The translations under genes were made by a program, and so were the position numbers. Source: Pseudodesulfovibrio sp. zrk46 (GTDB lineage: Bacteria; Desulfobacterota; Desulfovibrionia; Desulfovibrionales; Desulfovibrionaceae). From it: a DNA stretch of 64,000 nt. Position 1 is the first letter of the stretch. Each line of letters begins with the position of its first letter. The notes under the pieces were generated by a model that did not search any database, was not told where the DNA came from, and saw nothing but the letters and a program-made list of their open reading frames with translations. Location: positions 932,001 to 996,000 of the forward strand of contig NZ_CP051216.1 in assembly GCF_012516435.1 (NCBI RefSeq), written 5' to 3'. Positions 53,124 through 62,137 of the stretch are shown one piece after another.

Positions 53124-53399
53124 ATGCCTGCAACCGATCTTTCCACGCCGTTCGATTTCAACATCGACAATCTGAGTCAGAAGATTCAGAAAATCCGTGA
53201 CCGCAAGGGTGAAGCTCGCGACAACACCATGGATGACGCCATGAACGTGGTGGAGCAGAACCTTGGCCGCCAGGAGACCCATCAGGCTTCCATGGCCCTG
53301 CAGGGACTGTCCGAAGAGCTGGCCGCGCAGGAAGCTGCCATCTACTCTCTGGACCCCGCCAAGGTGGCTCAGCTCATCGCCGATCCCTTCGAAGACTAA
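53124..53399 (+). CDS. 91-residue helical protein of unknown function
   Basis: The ATG at 53124 has AAGGAGG six bases upstream. The peptide (MPATDLSTPFDFNIDNLSQK...) has no cysteine, no signal and no membrane helix. It is strongly helical and rich in Gln, Glu and Ala (QETHQASMALQGLSEELAAQ) and ends AIYSLDPAKVAQLIADPFED. It could be a coiled-coil or structural peptide. I recognise no family. It is a single gene with a likely terminator downstream. Confidence 0.7.
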   Translation: MPATDLSTPFDFNIDNLSQKIQKIRDRKGEARDNTMDDAMNVVEQNLGRQETHQASMALQGLSEELAAQEAAIYSLDPAKVAQLIADPFED

Positions 53400-53426
53400 C
53401 CCCCTTCGAGCACGATATTTCTCAGG

Positions 53427-53460
53427 CCGGATTTGCCCTTTTCGGGGCGAATCCGGTTTT
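53427..53460 (+). terminator. Likely Rho-independent terminator
   Basis: CCGGATTTGCCC (53427-53438) pairs with GGGCGAATCCGG (53445-53456), one G-U pair included, followed by TTTT. Confidence 0.7.
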
Positions 53461-53878
53461 GTGCTTGCCTTTCACTTCGCCCTTTAATATATTGTGATAA
53501 TTGCGTGTTTATTAAAATACGTGTCCCCGCCCGGTGATCTCTCCCCATTTGATAAGAATTTTCATTTTTATCTCCAGACCTGTCCAACGGTTGCGTCATT
53601 CTGACCCACTTTCTGTCCGATTCCGCTTGCTCTGTTTTTCTGGGAGTAGTATAAAAGAATCAAAGGCAGAGGCCCCTTCAACAGTAAGGGGGAACAGGAA
53701 ACCAAAACGGAGGATGGGGGGAAATAGACACCGATAACTTCTTCGAGAAATGTGGCGAATTGAGTCGCCCTGTTCACAGAAAGAGCAACGTGCGCCAAGC
53801 ATAACGAACCAGGTCCCGCCATAGAGTGTATAATTTGAGATGTCGGGAAGGTTCCAAGCCGGAGAATCCGGCCCGGCG

Positions 53879-54003
53879 CACTTTTTTTGTGGTGTACGCC
53901 GATTGCTGCGTTGCTGCGAAAAACTCAGACCCTTGCGTATTGGAATACGCGGCGGTCCTGAGTTTTTCTTGCGCCTTGCACTCGACGCACCCCACAAAAA
54001 AAG
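53879..54003. repeat. Fold-back repeat family 3, copy A
   Basis: A 125-nt imperfect inverted repeat. Outer arms CACTTTTTTTGTGG (from 53879) and CCCCACAAAAAAAGT pair; inner stem AAAAACTCAG with CTGAGTTTTT; centre GCGTATT-gg-AATACGC. Read on the minus strand, it shares TGCAAGGCGCAAGAA and CGCAGCAACG with copy B at 58892-59025, while the stem between differs in sequence but still pairs. Confidence 0.75.
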
Positions 54004-54076
54004 TATTTATCTCGGTGTTACGGTTGTCGTTGATGGCGAGGTCATTGATGATGCCAACTTGATATTTCAATATGAA

Positions 54077-54117
54077 GGGGCCTGCCCTGCGCTAATAACG
54101 CGGGACAGGCTCCTTTT
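54077..54117 (+). terminator. Terminator-like hairpin, plus strand
   Basis: GGGGCCTGCCC (54077-54087) pairs with GGGACAGGCTCC (54101-54112), extended by GCG with CGC, and followed by TTTTATTT on the plus strand. No gene on that strand ends close by; it may end a read-through transcript. It lies 31 bp before the LysE stop. Confidence 0.45.
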
Positions 54118-54147
54118 ATTTATGCGGCTTGACCAAATCGGGGAGAA

Positions 54148-54747
54148 TTATCCAAGCACGCCAGAGAGGCTTAATGCGCAGTAGAGGAGCAGGGAGACGA
54201 GGGTGATGTTTACCCAGAGGCGGACCTTGGGGATGTAGAGGAATTTGCTGATTCGTGTTCCGGCGAATGCCCAGAGGGAGACCGAGGAGAAGGACATGAC
54301 CGCAAGGATGATGGCGGAGATGGCCAGCGCCTTGGGGTGGGTGGACAGGGAGGCGAGGAACGTCGTGTACAGGGTCAGGCCGAAGACGATGCCCTTGGGG
54401 TTGAGGGCCTGCAGCACAAAGCCGTGCTTGAAGGCCATGGGGTCCCGCTCTTCCTGATCAAAGGCGTAGGTGGCGCGGGCCGTGCCGTAGGTCAGGTACA
54501 GCAGGTAACAGACGCCCAGTGCGCGGAGTATGGGCTCGACTGACGGGATAGTGGTCAGCAGTTGCTTGGACACGAAGGCGCACATTGTCATCAACAGCAG
54601 GGTGCCGATAGCATTGCCTATGAGAAAATGAAGCGAGCGTCTGTAGCCGTACAGCATACCCATGGCGGCACTGGTGATGGTACCGGGACCGGGGGTGTAG
54701 ACCGTGACCATGACAAAAGCAAAAAGCGGAGCCAGTTCGATACCCAT
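54148..54747 (-). CDS. LysE/RhtB-family amino-acid exporter
   Basis: A 199-residue protein with six membrane helices. It starts PLFAFVMVTVYTPGPGTITSAAMGMLYGYRRSL, the LysE signature PGPG. The family exports lysine, homoserine, threonine or similar. Substrate is unknown. It is preceded by the 59-residue membrane protein 54773-54952, 25 bp away, and by a divergent LysR regulator, probably its controller. Confidence 0.9.
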   Translation of the reverse strand: MGIELAPLFAFVMVTVYTPGPGTITSAAMGMLYGYRRSLHFLIGNAIGTLLLMTMCAFVSKQLLTTIPSVEPILRALGVCYLLYLTYGTARATYAFDQEERDPMAFKHGFVLQALNPKGIVFGLTLYTTFLASLSTHPKALAISAIILAVMSFSSVSLWAFAGTRISKFLYIPKVRLWVNITLVSLLLYCALSLSGVLG

Positions 54748-54772
54748 GAGTTCTCTCTATACAGGTCGGCCG

Positions 54773-54952
54773 CTAGTGAAGCTGGCCAACCACAATTGAA
54801 ATGACAACGGCTGCAATGGCCCAGAAGGCCACCTTTGCCGCCCCCGCGCAGCCGCGGGCAACGGTCGGCTCGGCCTGTGACGAATCCTCCATCATGAACA
54901 GCGAACCAACGAAATGACACGGATGAGAAATCCCCAAAAAGTCTGCCTTCAT
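54773..54952 (-). CDS. 59-residue single-helix membrane protein
   Basis: The ATG at 54950-54952 has AAGGAGG five bases upstream, a textbook ribosome binding site. The peptide begins MKADFLGISHPCHFVGSLFM; the second half is a membrane helix (VAFWAIAAVVISIVVGQLH) that ends the protein. It lies 25 bp before the LysE-type exporter gene and is probably cotranscribed. I do not recognise it. It may assist the exporter or be independent. Confidence 0.7.
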   Translation of the reverse strand: MKADFLGISHPCHFVGSLFMMEDSSQAEPTVARGCAGAAKVAFWAIAAVVISIVVGQLH

Positions 54953-55050
54953 GTCAGCCTCCTTTGGCAAGATCATCGTTGTTGCCTTTATAGGGTTTGC
55001 GGATTAATAAGTATAACTATAAGAATTTAGCCATAGGATAAGTTAAAATT

Positions 55051-55995
55051 ATGCTGGATAATCTGGATCGTCTGAAGGCGTTTTTTCACGTCTATTCACT
55101 GGGGAGTGTGGTGGAGGCCGCTGAGGTGCTGCACGTCACCCAGCCCGCCGTCAGTCAGGCCATCCAGAAGCTGGAGGCCGAGGTCAAAAGCCCGCTCTTT
55201 ATCCGCCAGCACAAGCAGCTCATTCCCACCTCGGCGGGGCAGCGATTGTTTGATGTGGTCCAGCCGTTCATGGACAATCTGGACTCCTGTCTGGAGAGCC
55301 TCGCCTACGCCAAGGACCACCCCTACGGTGAGCTGCGCATCGGCGCACCCACCCAGTTCGGCAAGGCGTACCTGCCCGCCATTCTGGCTGAATTCCGCCA
55401 GCAGTACCCGGACGTGACATTCACCCTAGAGTTCGGATTATTCGAGACACTGGTGGAGGACGTGCGGCAAGGAGCCATCGACCTCGCCTTGGTGGACCTG
55501 TTCCTCGTGGACCGCCATCTGATTGAGAATCCGGTCCTGTTCCACTTCGAGCCAGTCTTTGAGGAGTCTGTGGTCCTCGCCTGTTCGCCCGGGTATTATG
55601 AAAAACACATCCACGGGAAGCCCACCCTTGAGATGCTGACCAAACTCGACTTCATAGAATACACCCGCAAGGCGCGCACCATCGCCCACTGGTTCAAGCA
55701 CCACTTCAACGCGCCCAAGGCCAACTACCGAACCGTGCTGACCATCGACGAGCACGACGCCGTGGTCTCGGCAATCAAACATGGCGCCGGACTGGGCGTG
55801 GTGGCCCCGCATCTGGTGGAAGAGGAATTGCGGAACAAAGAGATCGTGCCGGTCCTGACCGACAAACGAGGCGTGGTGAATCAGATCGCCTTGCTCCATC
55901 TGCAGGACAAGGTTCCCACCCTCACAGACAAGCTCTTCCGGGCGTTCCTGGTGGAGCGAATCGAACAGATCGGGTCGCAATGCGTTGAAATATAG
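55051..55995 (+). CDS. LysR-family transcriptional regulator
   Basis: A 314-residue protein. The winged helix-turn-helix reads RLKAFFHVYSLGSVVEAAEV and TQPAVSQAIQKLEAEV. The effector domain includes GELRIGAPTQFGKAYLPAIL and QGAIDLALVDLFLVD. It is divergent from the small membrane protein and LysE genes, with about 100 bp between them, and is their likely regulator, as ArgP is for ArgO and LysG for LysE. It has no strong ribosome binding site before ATG 55051. Confidence 0.9.
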   Translation: MLDNLDRLKAFFHVYSLGSVVEAAEVLHVTQPAVSQAIQKLEAEVKSPLFIRQHKQLIPTSAGQRLFDVVQPFMDNLDSCLESLAYAKDHPYGELRIGAPTQFGKAYLPAILAEFRQQYPDVTFTLEFGLFETLVEDVRQGAIDLALVDLFLVDRHLIENPVLFHFEPVFEESVVLACSPGYYEKHIHGKPTLEMLTKLDFIEYTRKARTIAHWFKHHFNAPKANYRTVLTIDEHDAVVSAIKHGAGLGVVAPHLVEEELRNKEIVPVLTDKRGVVNQIALLHLQDKVPTLTDKLFRAFLVERIEQIGSQCVEI

Positions 55996-56289
55996 CCCCA
56001 TCCGAACCACGTTATTATTCCGAAAATCGGCATTGCCACATCTGGACTTTTGCGCCTGAGTGCTTATTTCTTGGATGTAAGGGATAGGCCCCATGAGATA
56101 TAGTGGAAATACTCTAACGGAGGGTGCGAAGCGATAAAACCTTACAAACCATATATCAGCGAAACGAGTCGCGTTGCCTTAAAGAGTTAAGTGCGCATGA
56201 GAGCCCAAGCTGAGGGGAAACAGCAGGGACAGCCGGGATGCCCGGACCGCGCACTTTTTTTGTGGGCTATGGATTTCCATTCCACGCAA
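55996..56289. other. Intergenic region after the LysR gene
   Basis: No gene found. A small hairpin CCGGG-atg-CCCGG at about 56234-56246 precedes GCGCACTTTTTTTGTGG (56250-56266), which matches the outer arm of the repeat at 53876-53892. The hairpin with T-run could end the LysR transcript. Confidence 0.5.
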
Positions 56290-56318
56290 AAAGGGCCGAT
56301 GCAGTGCACCGGCCCTTT
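56290..56318 (-). terminator. Rho-independent terminator of the nfnA-nfnB operon
   Basis: AAAGGGCCG (56290-56298) pairs with CGGCCCTTT (56310-56318). On the minus strand it ends in a short T-run (TTTTT). It lies 22 bp after the nfnB stop. Confidence 0.82.
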
Positions 56319-56340
56319 GTTAATGCATGTAGCGGATCGC

Positions 56341-57756
56341 CTAGAGCAGTCTGTCGGCGATTTCCTTGGCAGCGCGACGGCCTGCGCCCATGGCAGAGAT
56401 AACCGTGGCTGCGCCGGTGACGATATCGCCGCCGGCAAAGACGTTGGGCATGGAAGTCTCGCCCGTCTCGGGATCGGCTTCGATGTAGCCCCACTTGTTG
56501 AGTCCGAGCTCCGGAGTGGCCTCCAGCAGGATCGGATTCGGGCGGGTGCCTACGGCGATGATTGCCATGTCGCAGGGAATCTGCTCGGTCTCGCCATCAA
56601 GGCAGACCGGGGAGCAGCGACCAGACTCGTCCGGTTCTCCCAGCTCCATCTTCTGGACAGTCATGGCCTTGAGGCAGCCCTTGTCGTCGCCATGGAAGGA
56701 GAGCGGGCCGCAGAGGCAGCGGATTCTGACGCCTTCCTCAACAGCATGTTCGATCTCTTCACGGCGGGCAGGCATTTCGTCCTCGGAGCGGCGGTAGACG
56801 ATGGAGACCTCGTCCGCGCCCATGCGCAGGGCGGTACGGGCGGCATCCATGGCCACGTTACCAGCGCCGATGACGGCCACACGACGGGCGTTGTAGGCCG
56901 GAGTGTCGTAGTTGGGGAATTCATAGGCCCGGCCCAGATTGACGCGGGTCAGGTATTCGTTGGCGGAGAAGACGCCCACCAGATTCTCGCCGGGAATTTT
57001 CAGGAAGCGGGGAAGACCCGCGCCCACGCCGATGAAGATGGCGTTGTAGCCCTGCTCCAGCATGTCCTGAATGGTGATGGTCTTGCCGCCCACCCAGTTG
57101 GTGTGGAAGGAGACGCCCAGCTCTTCCAGGCCGCCCAACTCGCGGGCAACGATGGACTTGGGCAGACGGAACTCGGGGATACCGTAGACGAGAACACCGC
57201 CCGGCTCGTGCAGGGCCTCGAAAACGTCCACCTTGATGCCGCGCCCGGCCAGATAGCCAGCCACGGTCAAGGATGCGGGGCCAGCGCCGATGCAGGCGAC
57301 CTTGAGGTCGTCGCGTTCCAGCGCACAGGTGGAAAGATCAGTCACTTCCTCACAAGCGGACTCAGCGGCGTAGGTATCGGCAACGTAGCGTTCCAGTCGG
57401 CCGATGGCCACGGGCTCGTGCTTCTTGCCGAGGATACATTTGCCTTCGCACTGGGTCTCCTGCGGACAGACACGGCCACAAACGGCGGGCAGCGAGTTGG
57501 TCTTGCGGATGACGTCATAGGCACCCTTCAGGTCCTCGTCGACCAGAGCAGCGATGAACCCCTTGATGTCGATGTTGACCGGGCAGCCGTCCTGACAGAG
57601 CGGCTTCTTGCACTGGAGGCAACGCTCGGCCTCGACCAGAGCCTGCTCACGGGAGTAGCCCAGAGCCACTTCGCTGAAATTCGTGCCGCGCTTCATGGCA
57701 TCCTGATGCGGCATGGGTGTGCGGGGGCGAACCACTTTCTTTTTCTTATCAGACAT
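56341..57756 (-). CDS. nfnB: NADH-dependent reduced ferredoxin:NADP+ oxidoreductase subunit B / sulfide dehydrogenase subunit (GltD-like)
   Basis: A 471-residue flavoprotein. The N-terminus carries cysteines for Fe-S clusters (AERCLQCKKPLCQDGCPVN; CGRVCPQETQCEGKC). FAD-binding motif (ACIGAGPASLTVAGYL), NADPH-binding motif (VAVIGAGNVAMDAARTAL) and the FAD-terminal region (ANVFAGGDIVTGAATVISAM) follow, as in the GltD/SudA family. NfnAB bifurcates electrons between NADPH and ferredoxin/NAD. Sulfide dehydrogenase in Pyrococcus is the same type; the name used here follows known biochemistry in anaerobes. nfnA overlaps its start by 8 bp. Confidence 0.9.
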   Translation of the reverse strand: MSDKKKKVVRPRTPMPHQDAMKRGTNFSEVALGYSREQALVEAERCLQCKKPLCQDGCPVNIDIKGFIAALVDEDLKGAYDVIRKTNSLPAVCGRVCPQETQCEGKCILGKKHEPVAIGRLERYVADTYAAESACEEVTDLSTCALERDDLKVACIGAGPASLTVAGYLAGRGIKVDVFEALHEPGGVLVYGIPEFRLPKSIVARELGGLEELGVSFHTNWVGGKTITIQDMLEQGYNAIFIGVGAGLPRFLKIPGENLVGVFSANEYLTRVNLGRAYEFPNYDTPAYNARRVAVIGAGNVAMDAARTALRMGADEVSIVYRRSEDEMPARREEIEHAVEEGVRIRCLCGPLSFHGDDKGCLKAMTVQKMELGEPDESGRCSPVCLDGETEQIPCDMAIIAVGTRPNPILLEATPELGLNKWGYIEADPETGETSMPNVFAGGDIVTGAATVISAMGAGRRAAKEIADRLL

Positions 57757-58594
57757 CGCAGCGACACTCCTTGCTGAACCGTTCCATGGATTCCTCTTCC
57801 TGTTCCTTGAACTGCCACAGACGGGCCTTGAGCTCGGCGAAGTCCACCTTGTGACCGTCGAACTCGGGACCGTCCACGCAGGCGAACAGGGTCTCGCCGC
57901 CTACGGTGCAGCGACACGCGCCACACATACCGATGCCGTCCACCATGATGGAGTTGAGGGAGACAGTGGTCTTGACCTCAAAAGGCCTGGTCACGTTGCT
58001 GACCGCTTCCATCATGGGCACGGGGCCGATGGCGACCACTTCGGCCACATCGTCCTCGGTCTCGAGGATGTCCAGCAACACTTCGGTGACGAAGCCCTTA
58101 TGCCCCTCGGAGCCGTCATCCGTGGCGATGCGAAGCTCGGGGCAAAAGGAAGAAAGTTCGGTGCAGAACAGGAGCAGGTCCTTGGACCGTGCACCCACGA
58201 TGGCAATGACGCGGTTGCCTGCTTCCACATGCCCCTTGGCGATGTGGTGCATGGCCGCGATGCCGGTGCCGCCGCCCACACAGATGACAGTGCCGGACTT
58301 TTCAATATGCGTGGGCTTGCCCAGCGGGCCGCACACATCCATGAACTCGTCACCCTCATTCAGGGCGTTCATCTCGGCAGTGGATTTGCCCACCACGAGG
58401 AAGACGATGGTAATGGTGCCTGCGTCCTTGTCACAGTCCGCGATTGTCAGGGGAACGCGCTCCCCTTTTTCGCTGGTACGGATCATTACGAAGTTGCCCG
58501 GCTTGGCCTTTTTGGCGATCTGCGGAGCATCGATCACCACCATGGAGGTCTGTCCGGGGATCAATTCTTCTTTCTTAACAATAGTATAACCCAT
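57749..58594 (-). CDS. nfnA: NADH-dependent reduced ferredoxin:NADP+ oxidoreductase subunit A / sulfide dehydrogenase small subunit
   Basis: A 281-residue protein from the ATG at 58592-58594 (MGYTIVKKEELIPGQ), with AAGGA upstream; an upstream extension to 58702 looks noncoding. It has the ferredoxin-NADP reductase-like FAD domain (PGNFVMIRTSEKGERVPLT), NAD domain (TVICVGGGTGIAAMHHIA) and a [2Fe-2S] cysteine cluster (MCGACRCTVGGETLFAC). It is homologous to PyrK and SudB. It forms the NfnAB complex with the next gene, which it overlaps. The complex is soluble in the cytoplasm and balances NAD, NADP and ferredoxin pools. Confidence 0.92.
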   Translation of the reverse strand: MGYTIVKKEELIPGQTSMVVIDAPQIAKKAKPGNFVMIRTSEKGERVPLTIADCDKDAGTITIVFLVVGKSTAEMNALNEGDEFMDVCGPLGKPTHIEKSGTVICVGGGTGIAAMHHIAKGHVEAGNRVIAIVGARSKDLLLFCTELSSFCPELRIATDDGSEGHKGFVTEVLLDILETEDDVAEVVAIGPVPMMEAVSNVTRPFEVKTTVSLNSIMVDGIGMCGACRCTVGGETLFACVDGPEFDGHKVDFAELKARLWQFKEQEEESMERFSKECRCDV

Positions 58595-59044
58595 TACGGT
58601 CCTTCCGAAGTTTTTGGAAACAATGATTCTCGTGTGCCGGAGCGGAAAAGGAATCCGGCAGCGTGGCCTCCTGTGGTAGCCTTTCCTACCCCGGCTTGTC
58701 AAAACAGGGGAAAGTGGTTATTCTATACTTCTGATTGACCGATATCGGATTTGCCAATTCCCACGGACGGGAAGCGGAAAACCACGGGTCCCTCTGGAGA
58801 GAGCGCGGCGTTAGCCGCAGGGACGGCCGGGCTGCGATGTGATGCGCCTCGGCCCTTTTTTATGGGAAAAGGGCAGGCAAAGTGACACCGCTGAAAAAGC
58901 TCTGCTGCCGGGCGGCTGTTCGAAGTGACAGCTGCAAGGCGCAAGAATCGTTCAAGAGCGACGTGTATTTGATAATACGCGAGCATTTGAAGGATTCGCA
59001 GCAACGAAGCAGATGGTACTTTTTCTATAGCCGTGGAGGGACGC
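58595..59044. other. Intergenic region between nfnA and the 142-residue gene
   Basis: A 450-bp gap with divergent genes on its sides. It holds an imperfect hairpin with T-run near 58826-58861 (GGCCG with CGGCC, then TTTTTT) on the plus strand and fold-back repeat copy B at 58892-59025. No promoter was clear by eye. Confidence 0.55.
58892..59025. repeat. Fold-back repeat family 3, copy B
   Basis: An imperfect inverted repeat with its core at 58932-59011. CTGCAAGGCGCAAGAATCGT pairs imperfectly with the complement of GGATTCGCAGCAACGAAGCAG, around the centre GTATT-tgat-AATAC. It shares both ends with copy A (53879-54003, read on the minus strand) but the inner stem (TTCAA with TTGAA) differs from that of copy A (ACTCAG with CTGAGT). 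Confidence 0.75.
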
Positions 59045-59473
59045 GTGAGAGTACAGTCTTACGCCTCACAACAATACCAGAAGAACGCCATTGCAGAGCG
59101 CACGAGCGAACGCCGCAGCACTGAGCCTCAGGCCAGTGTGAAGACGACGTCGTTCGGCTTCCGCCTGGGCAAGTTCGGTCTGGACTTCCAGTCACAAAGC
59201 ACGATCATCGATCCCTCCCTGTCCCGCGATGTTCGCCAGGAACGGCAGAAGGCACAGGCCTTTGAAACCGAAAAGCAGGTAGAAAACCTCCGCGCCAAGG
59301 TGGGCGCCGAGGGGGCCAACTTCCGCGACATTTCCGAGGGGCTCTCTGGCACGGCTAACGACAGCGGTTCTTCCCGCCCCAAGCATGAGATCAAGGCCGC
59401 CATCTCCGCCTACGAACGCAACACGCAGGATGTCATGCCGCCGCCCGGCAACATGCTCGCGAGTGTGATCTAA
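59045..59473 (+). CDS. 142-residue protein of unknown function
   Basis: GTG at 59045 has GGAGG six bases upstream; a GTG at 59033 has none. The peptide is polar, with no signal, cysteines or membrane helix. A motif FGFRLGKFGLDFQSQ lies at about 35-49, then charged helices (RDVRQERQKAQAFETEKQV) and a C-terminal AISAYERNTQDVMPPPGNML. It looks like a small adaptor or secreted/structural protein, but I recognise no family. It precedes copA by 116 bp and is not obviously part of that operon. Confidence 0.65.
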   Translation: MRVQSYASQQYQKNAIAERTSERRSTEPQASVKTTSFGFRLGKFGLDFQSQSTIIDPSLSRDVRQERQKAQAFETEKQVENLRAKVGAEGANFRDISEGLSGTANDSGSSRPKHEIKAAISAYERNTQDVMPPPGNMLASVI

Positions 59474-59545
59474 TTCCACACCCTCATCGGGTGCTTTATA
59501 CTGCCATTACCTAATTATATCATATCCCCTTGCCAAACCCGGTTT

Positions 59546-59566
59546 GAGTGCGCACTATGTGCACTC
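59546..59566. promoter_or_regulatory. Imperfect palindrome upstream of copA, candidate operator
   Basis: GAGTGCGCACTATGTGCACTC is symmetrical at eight of ten positions. It lies 24 bp upstream of the copA ATG. It could bind a metal-responsive repressor or activator; it does not match the TACA-TGTA CopY box. Which regulator binds is unknown. Confidence 0.45.
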
Positions 59567-59589
59567 ACCATTGATAAGGATTTTCAACT

Positions 59590-62073
59590 ATGAAGACGGT
59601 TCAAGCACAGATAAAGGGAATGCATTGTGCGGCCTGCTCCGGTCGCATTGAACGAGTGGTGGGAGCCATGGACGGCGTTGAGTCATGCGCCGTGAACCTG
59701 GCCGCCGAAACCATGGCGCTGGAGTTCGACCCGGACGCCATCTCTTTGGAGACCATCGGTGAACGCATCAAGGAATTGGGCTTTGAGGCGATCTTTGCCG
59801 CCGAGTCCGGTCTTGAAGAGCTGAATCTCGCCCTTGGCGGTATGCACTGCGCCGCCTGCTCCAGCCGCATCGAGCGCGTCACCGGAGCGCTGGACGGCGT
59901 GGATTCCGCCTCCGTCAATCTGGCCGCCAATTCCGGCACCTTTGTCTTTGACCCGTCCCTTGTCTCGCGCCGCGCCATTCGCGATGCCATCGAGGGCGCT
60001 GGCTTCACCTCCGAGGTGCAGTCCGCCACGGCCAACCTGTTCGAAGAACGCCGCAAGGAAGCCGAAGCACAGCTCGCCATCCAGAAACGGGAACTCATCC
60101 CGGCCTTCCTCTTTGCCCTGCCGCTGCTCATCCTCTCCATGGGCCACATGTGGGGCATGCCGCTGCCGTCGTGGCTCGATCCCATGCACGCCCCGGCCAC
60201 TTTCGCACTGGCCCAACTCTTCCTGACCCTGCCCGTGCTCTGGTCCGGTCGCAATTTCTACACTCAGGGCATCCCGGCCCTGCTGCGCGGCGGCCCCAAC
60301 ATGGACTCCCTCGTGGCCATGGGAACCGGCGCGGCCTTCCTTTACTCTCTCTGGAACACCATTGCCATGGCCTCCGGCGATCCCCAGACCGCCACCACCC
60401 TTGCCATGGATCTCTATTACGAGTCCGCCGCCGTGCTCATCGCCATGATCTCGCTCGGCAAATATTTCGAGGCCCGCTCCAAGATCAAGACCTCCGACGC
60501 CATCCGCGCCCTCATGCAGTTGGCTCCGGACACCGCCACCCTGATCCGCGACGGCGAGCAGGTGACCATCTCCATCGATGAAGTGGAGCCGGGTGACACC
60601 CTGCTGGTCAAACCGGGCGAACGCATCCCCGTGGACGGCATCGTGGCCGAAGGCCGCTCTTCCGTGGACGAATCCATGCTTACCGGTGAGCCCATGCCCG
60701 TGGGCAAGGACATCGGCGACAGTGTGGCGGGCGGCACCCTGAACACCCACGGCGCGCTCACCATCACGGCCAAGCGCGTGGGCGACGACACCACACTCGC
60801 CCGCATCATCCGTCTGGTGCAGGAAGCGCAGGGCTCCAAGGCGCCCATCGCCAATATGGCCGACACCATCAGCTTCTATTTCGTGCCCGCCGTCATGGGC
60901 ATCGCCCTCATTGCAGGAGCCGCCTGGTATTTGTCCGGTGCGGGCTTCCCATTCTCCCTGCGCATCTTCGTGGCCGTCATGGTCATTGCCTGCCCTTGCG
61001 CCATGGGCCTCGCCACCCCGGTCTCCATCATGGTGGGCACCGGCCGCGGCGCACAGCTCGGCGTGCTCATCAAGTCCGGCCGAGCACTGCAGGAAGCGGG
61101 CGAGATCGACACCATCGTTTTCGACAAGACCGGCACCCTCACCCACGGCCGCCCCGAAGTGGCCGAAGTGGTGATGGTTCGCGGCACCATGGCCCGCACC
61201 GAGGCCATCTACATGGCAGCCGCTGCCGAATCCATGTCCGAACATCCGCTGGCCAAGGCCATTGTCCGTCGCGCTGAGGATTCCGGCCTGGACTTCCCCA
61301 AGCCCGATGCCTTTGAGGCCATCCCGGGCAAAGGGCTCAAGGCAACCATCGGATATCGTGAAGTGATCATGGGCAACTGGGAGTTCATGCAGGAGCATGG
61401 GCTCGATTTCGGCGACGACACCCTCACCCCGCAGGCCGTGCCGCACTTCGAAAGCCAAGGCGCCACCGTGGTGTACTTCGCCTCCGAGAACAAGCTCAAC
61501 GCCCTGTTCGCCATTGCCGACGAGATGCGCGACGAGACGCCCGATGTCATCAAGACCCTCAAGCAGGAAGGACTGACCCCGATCATGCTCACCGGCGATC
61601 AGGAGGCCAATGCCAAGGTCGTGGCCGAACGGGCCGGAATCGACACCGTCATCGCGGGCGTCATGCCCGACAGCAAGGCCGAGGAAGTAGCCCGCCTTCA
61701 GGCCGAAGGCCGCAAGGTCGCCATGATCGGCGACGGCATCAACGACGCCCCCGCCCTGGCCCGCGCCGACATCGGCATTGCCATGGGTTCCGGCATCGAC
61801 GTGGCCGTGGAGTCCGGCGATATGGTGCTCATGAAGTCCGATCTTCGTGCGCTCCTCACCGGCCTGCATCTGTCCCGCGCCACCATGCAGAACATCAAGC
61901 AGAACCTGTTCTGGGCCTTTGCCTTCAACACCATCGGCATCCCGGTGGCCGCAGGTCTGCTGCATATCTTCGGTGGCCCGACACTCAACCCGATGATCGC
62001 CGGCACTGCCATGGCCATGAGTTCTGTCACCGTCGTGACCAATGCACTCCGACTGAGATTTTTCAACGACTAA
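59590..62073 (+). CDS. copA: Copper-exporting P1B-type ATPase
   Basis: An 827-residue protein. Two N-terminal metal-binding HMA domains carry CAAC ([30 protein letters not shown]). Eight membrane helices surround the CPC motif at 468-470 ([12 protein letters not shown]), the phosphorylated Asp512 (DKTGTLT), the SEHPLAKA motif and [14 protein letters not shown]. It pumps Cu(I) out of the cytoplasm using ATP. It is in operon with copZ (65 bp downstream), typical of copper defence. The first ATG is preceded by AAGGA. Confidence 0.95.
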   Translation: MKTVQAQIKGMHCAACSGRIERVVGAMDGVESCAVNLAAETMALEFDPDAISLETIGERIKELGFEAIFAAESGLEELNLALGGMHCAACSSRIERVTGALDGVDSASVNLAANSGTFVFDPSLVSRRAIRDAIEGAGFTSEVQSATANLFEERRKEAEAQLAIQKRELIPAFLFALPLLILSMGHMWGMPLPSWLDPMHAPATFALAQLFLTLPVLWSGRNFYTQGIPALLRGGPNMDSLVAMGTGAAFLYSLWNTIAMASGDPQTATTLAMDLYYESAAVLIAMISLGKYFEARSKIKTSDAIRALMQLAPDTATLIRDGEQVTISIDEVEPGDTLLVKPGERIPVDGIVAEGRSSVDESMLTGEPMPVGKDIGDSVAGGTLNTHGALTITAKRVGDDTTLARIIRLVQEAQGSKAPIANMADTISFYFVPAVMGIALIAGAAWYLSGAGFPFSLRIFVAVMVIACPCAMGLATPVSIMVGTGRGAQLGVLIKSGRALQEAGEIDTIVFDKTGTLTHGRPEVAEVVMVRGTMARTEAIYMAAAAESMSEHPLAKAIVRRAEDSGLDFPKPDAFEAIPGKGLKATIGYREVIMGNWEFMQEHGLDFGDDTLTPQAVPHFESQGATVVYFASENKLNALFAIADEMRDETPDVIKTLKQEGLTPIMLTGDQEANAKVVAERAGIDTVIAGVMPDSKAEEVARLQAEGRKVAMIGDGINDAPALARADIGIAMGSGIDVAVESGDMVLMKSDLRALLTGLHLSRATMQNIKQNLFWAFAFNTIGIPVAAGLLHIFGGPTLNPMIAGTAMAMSSVTVVTNALRLRFFND

Positions 62074-62137
62074 TAATGGAACCGGAAGCGGGTCGCTGTC
62101 ATACTCGGCCCGTCAACCCACACCAAGGAGAATCACA

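Larger units (their letters stand above)
53461..54147. other. Intergenic region of about 690 bp
   Basis: No convincing gene. The first 400 bases hold no recognised feature apart from a small hairpin GCCGG-agaat-CCGGC at about 53861-53875. It then contains a long fold-back element (53879-54003) and a terminator-like hairpin at 54077-54113. Short open frames overlap the repeat and have no Shine-Dalgarno sites. Confidence 0.6.

Noticed and set aside
53826-54062. A 78-codon frame between the small helical gene and lysE
   Set aside because: Overlaps the fold-back repeat and lacks a Shine-Dalgarno site.
59683-61965. A 760-codon open frame opposite copA
   Set aside because: Fully antisense to a complete P-type ATPase and with shadow-frame composition.
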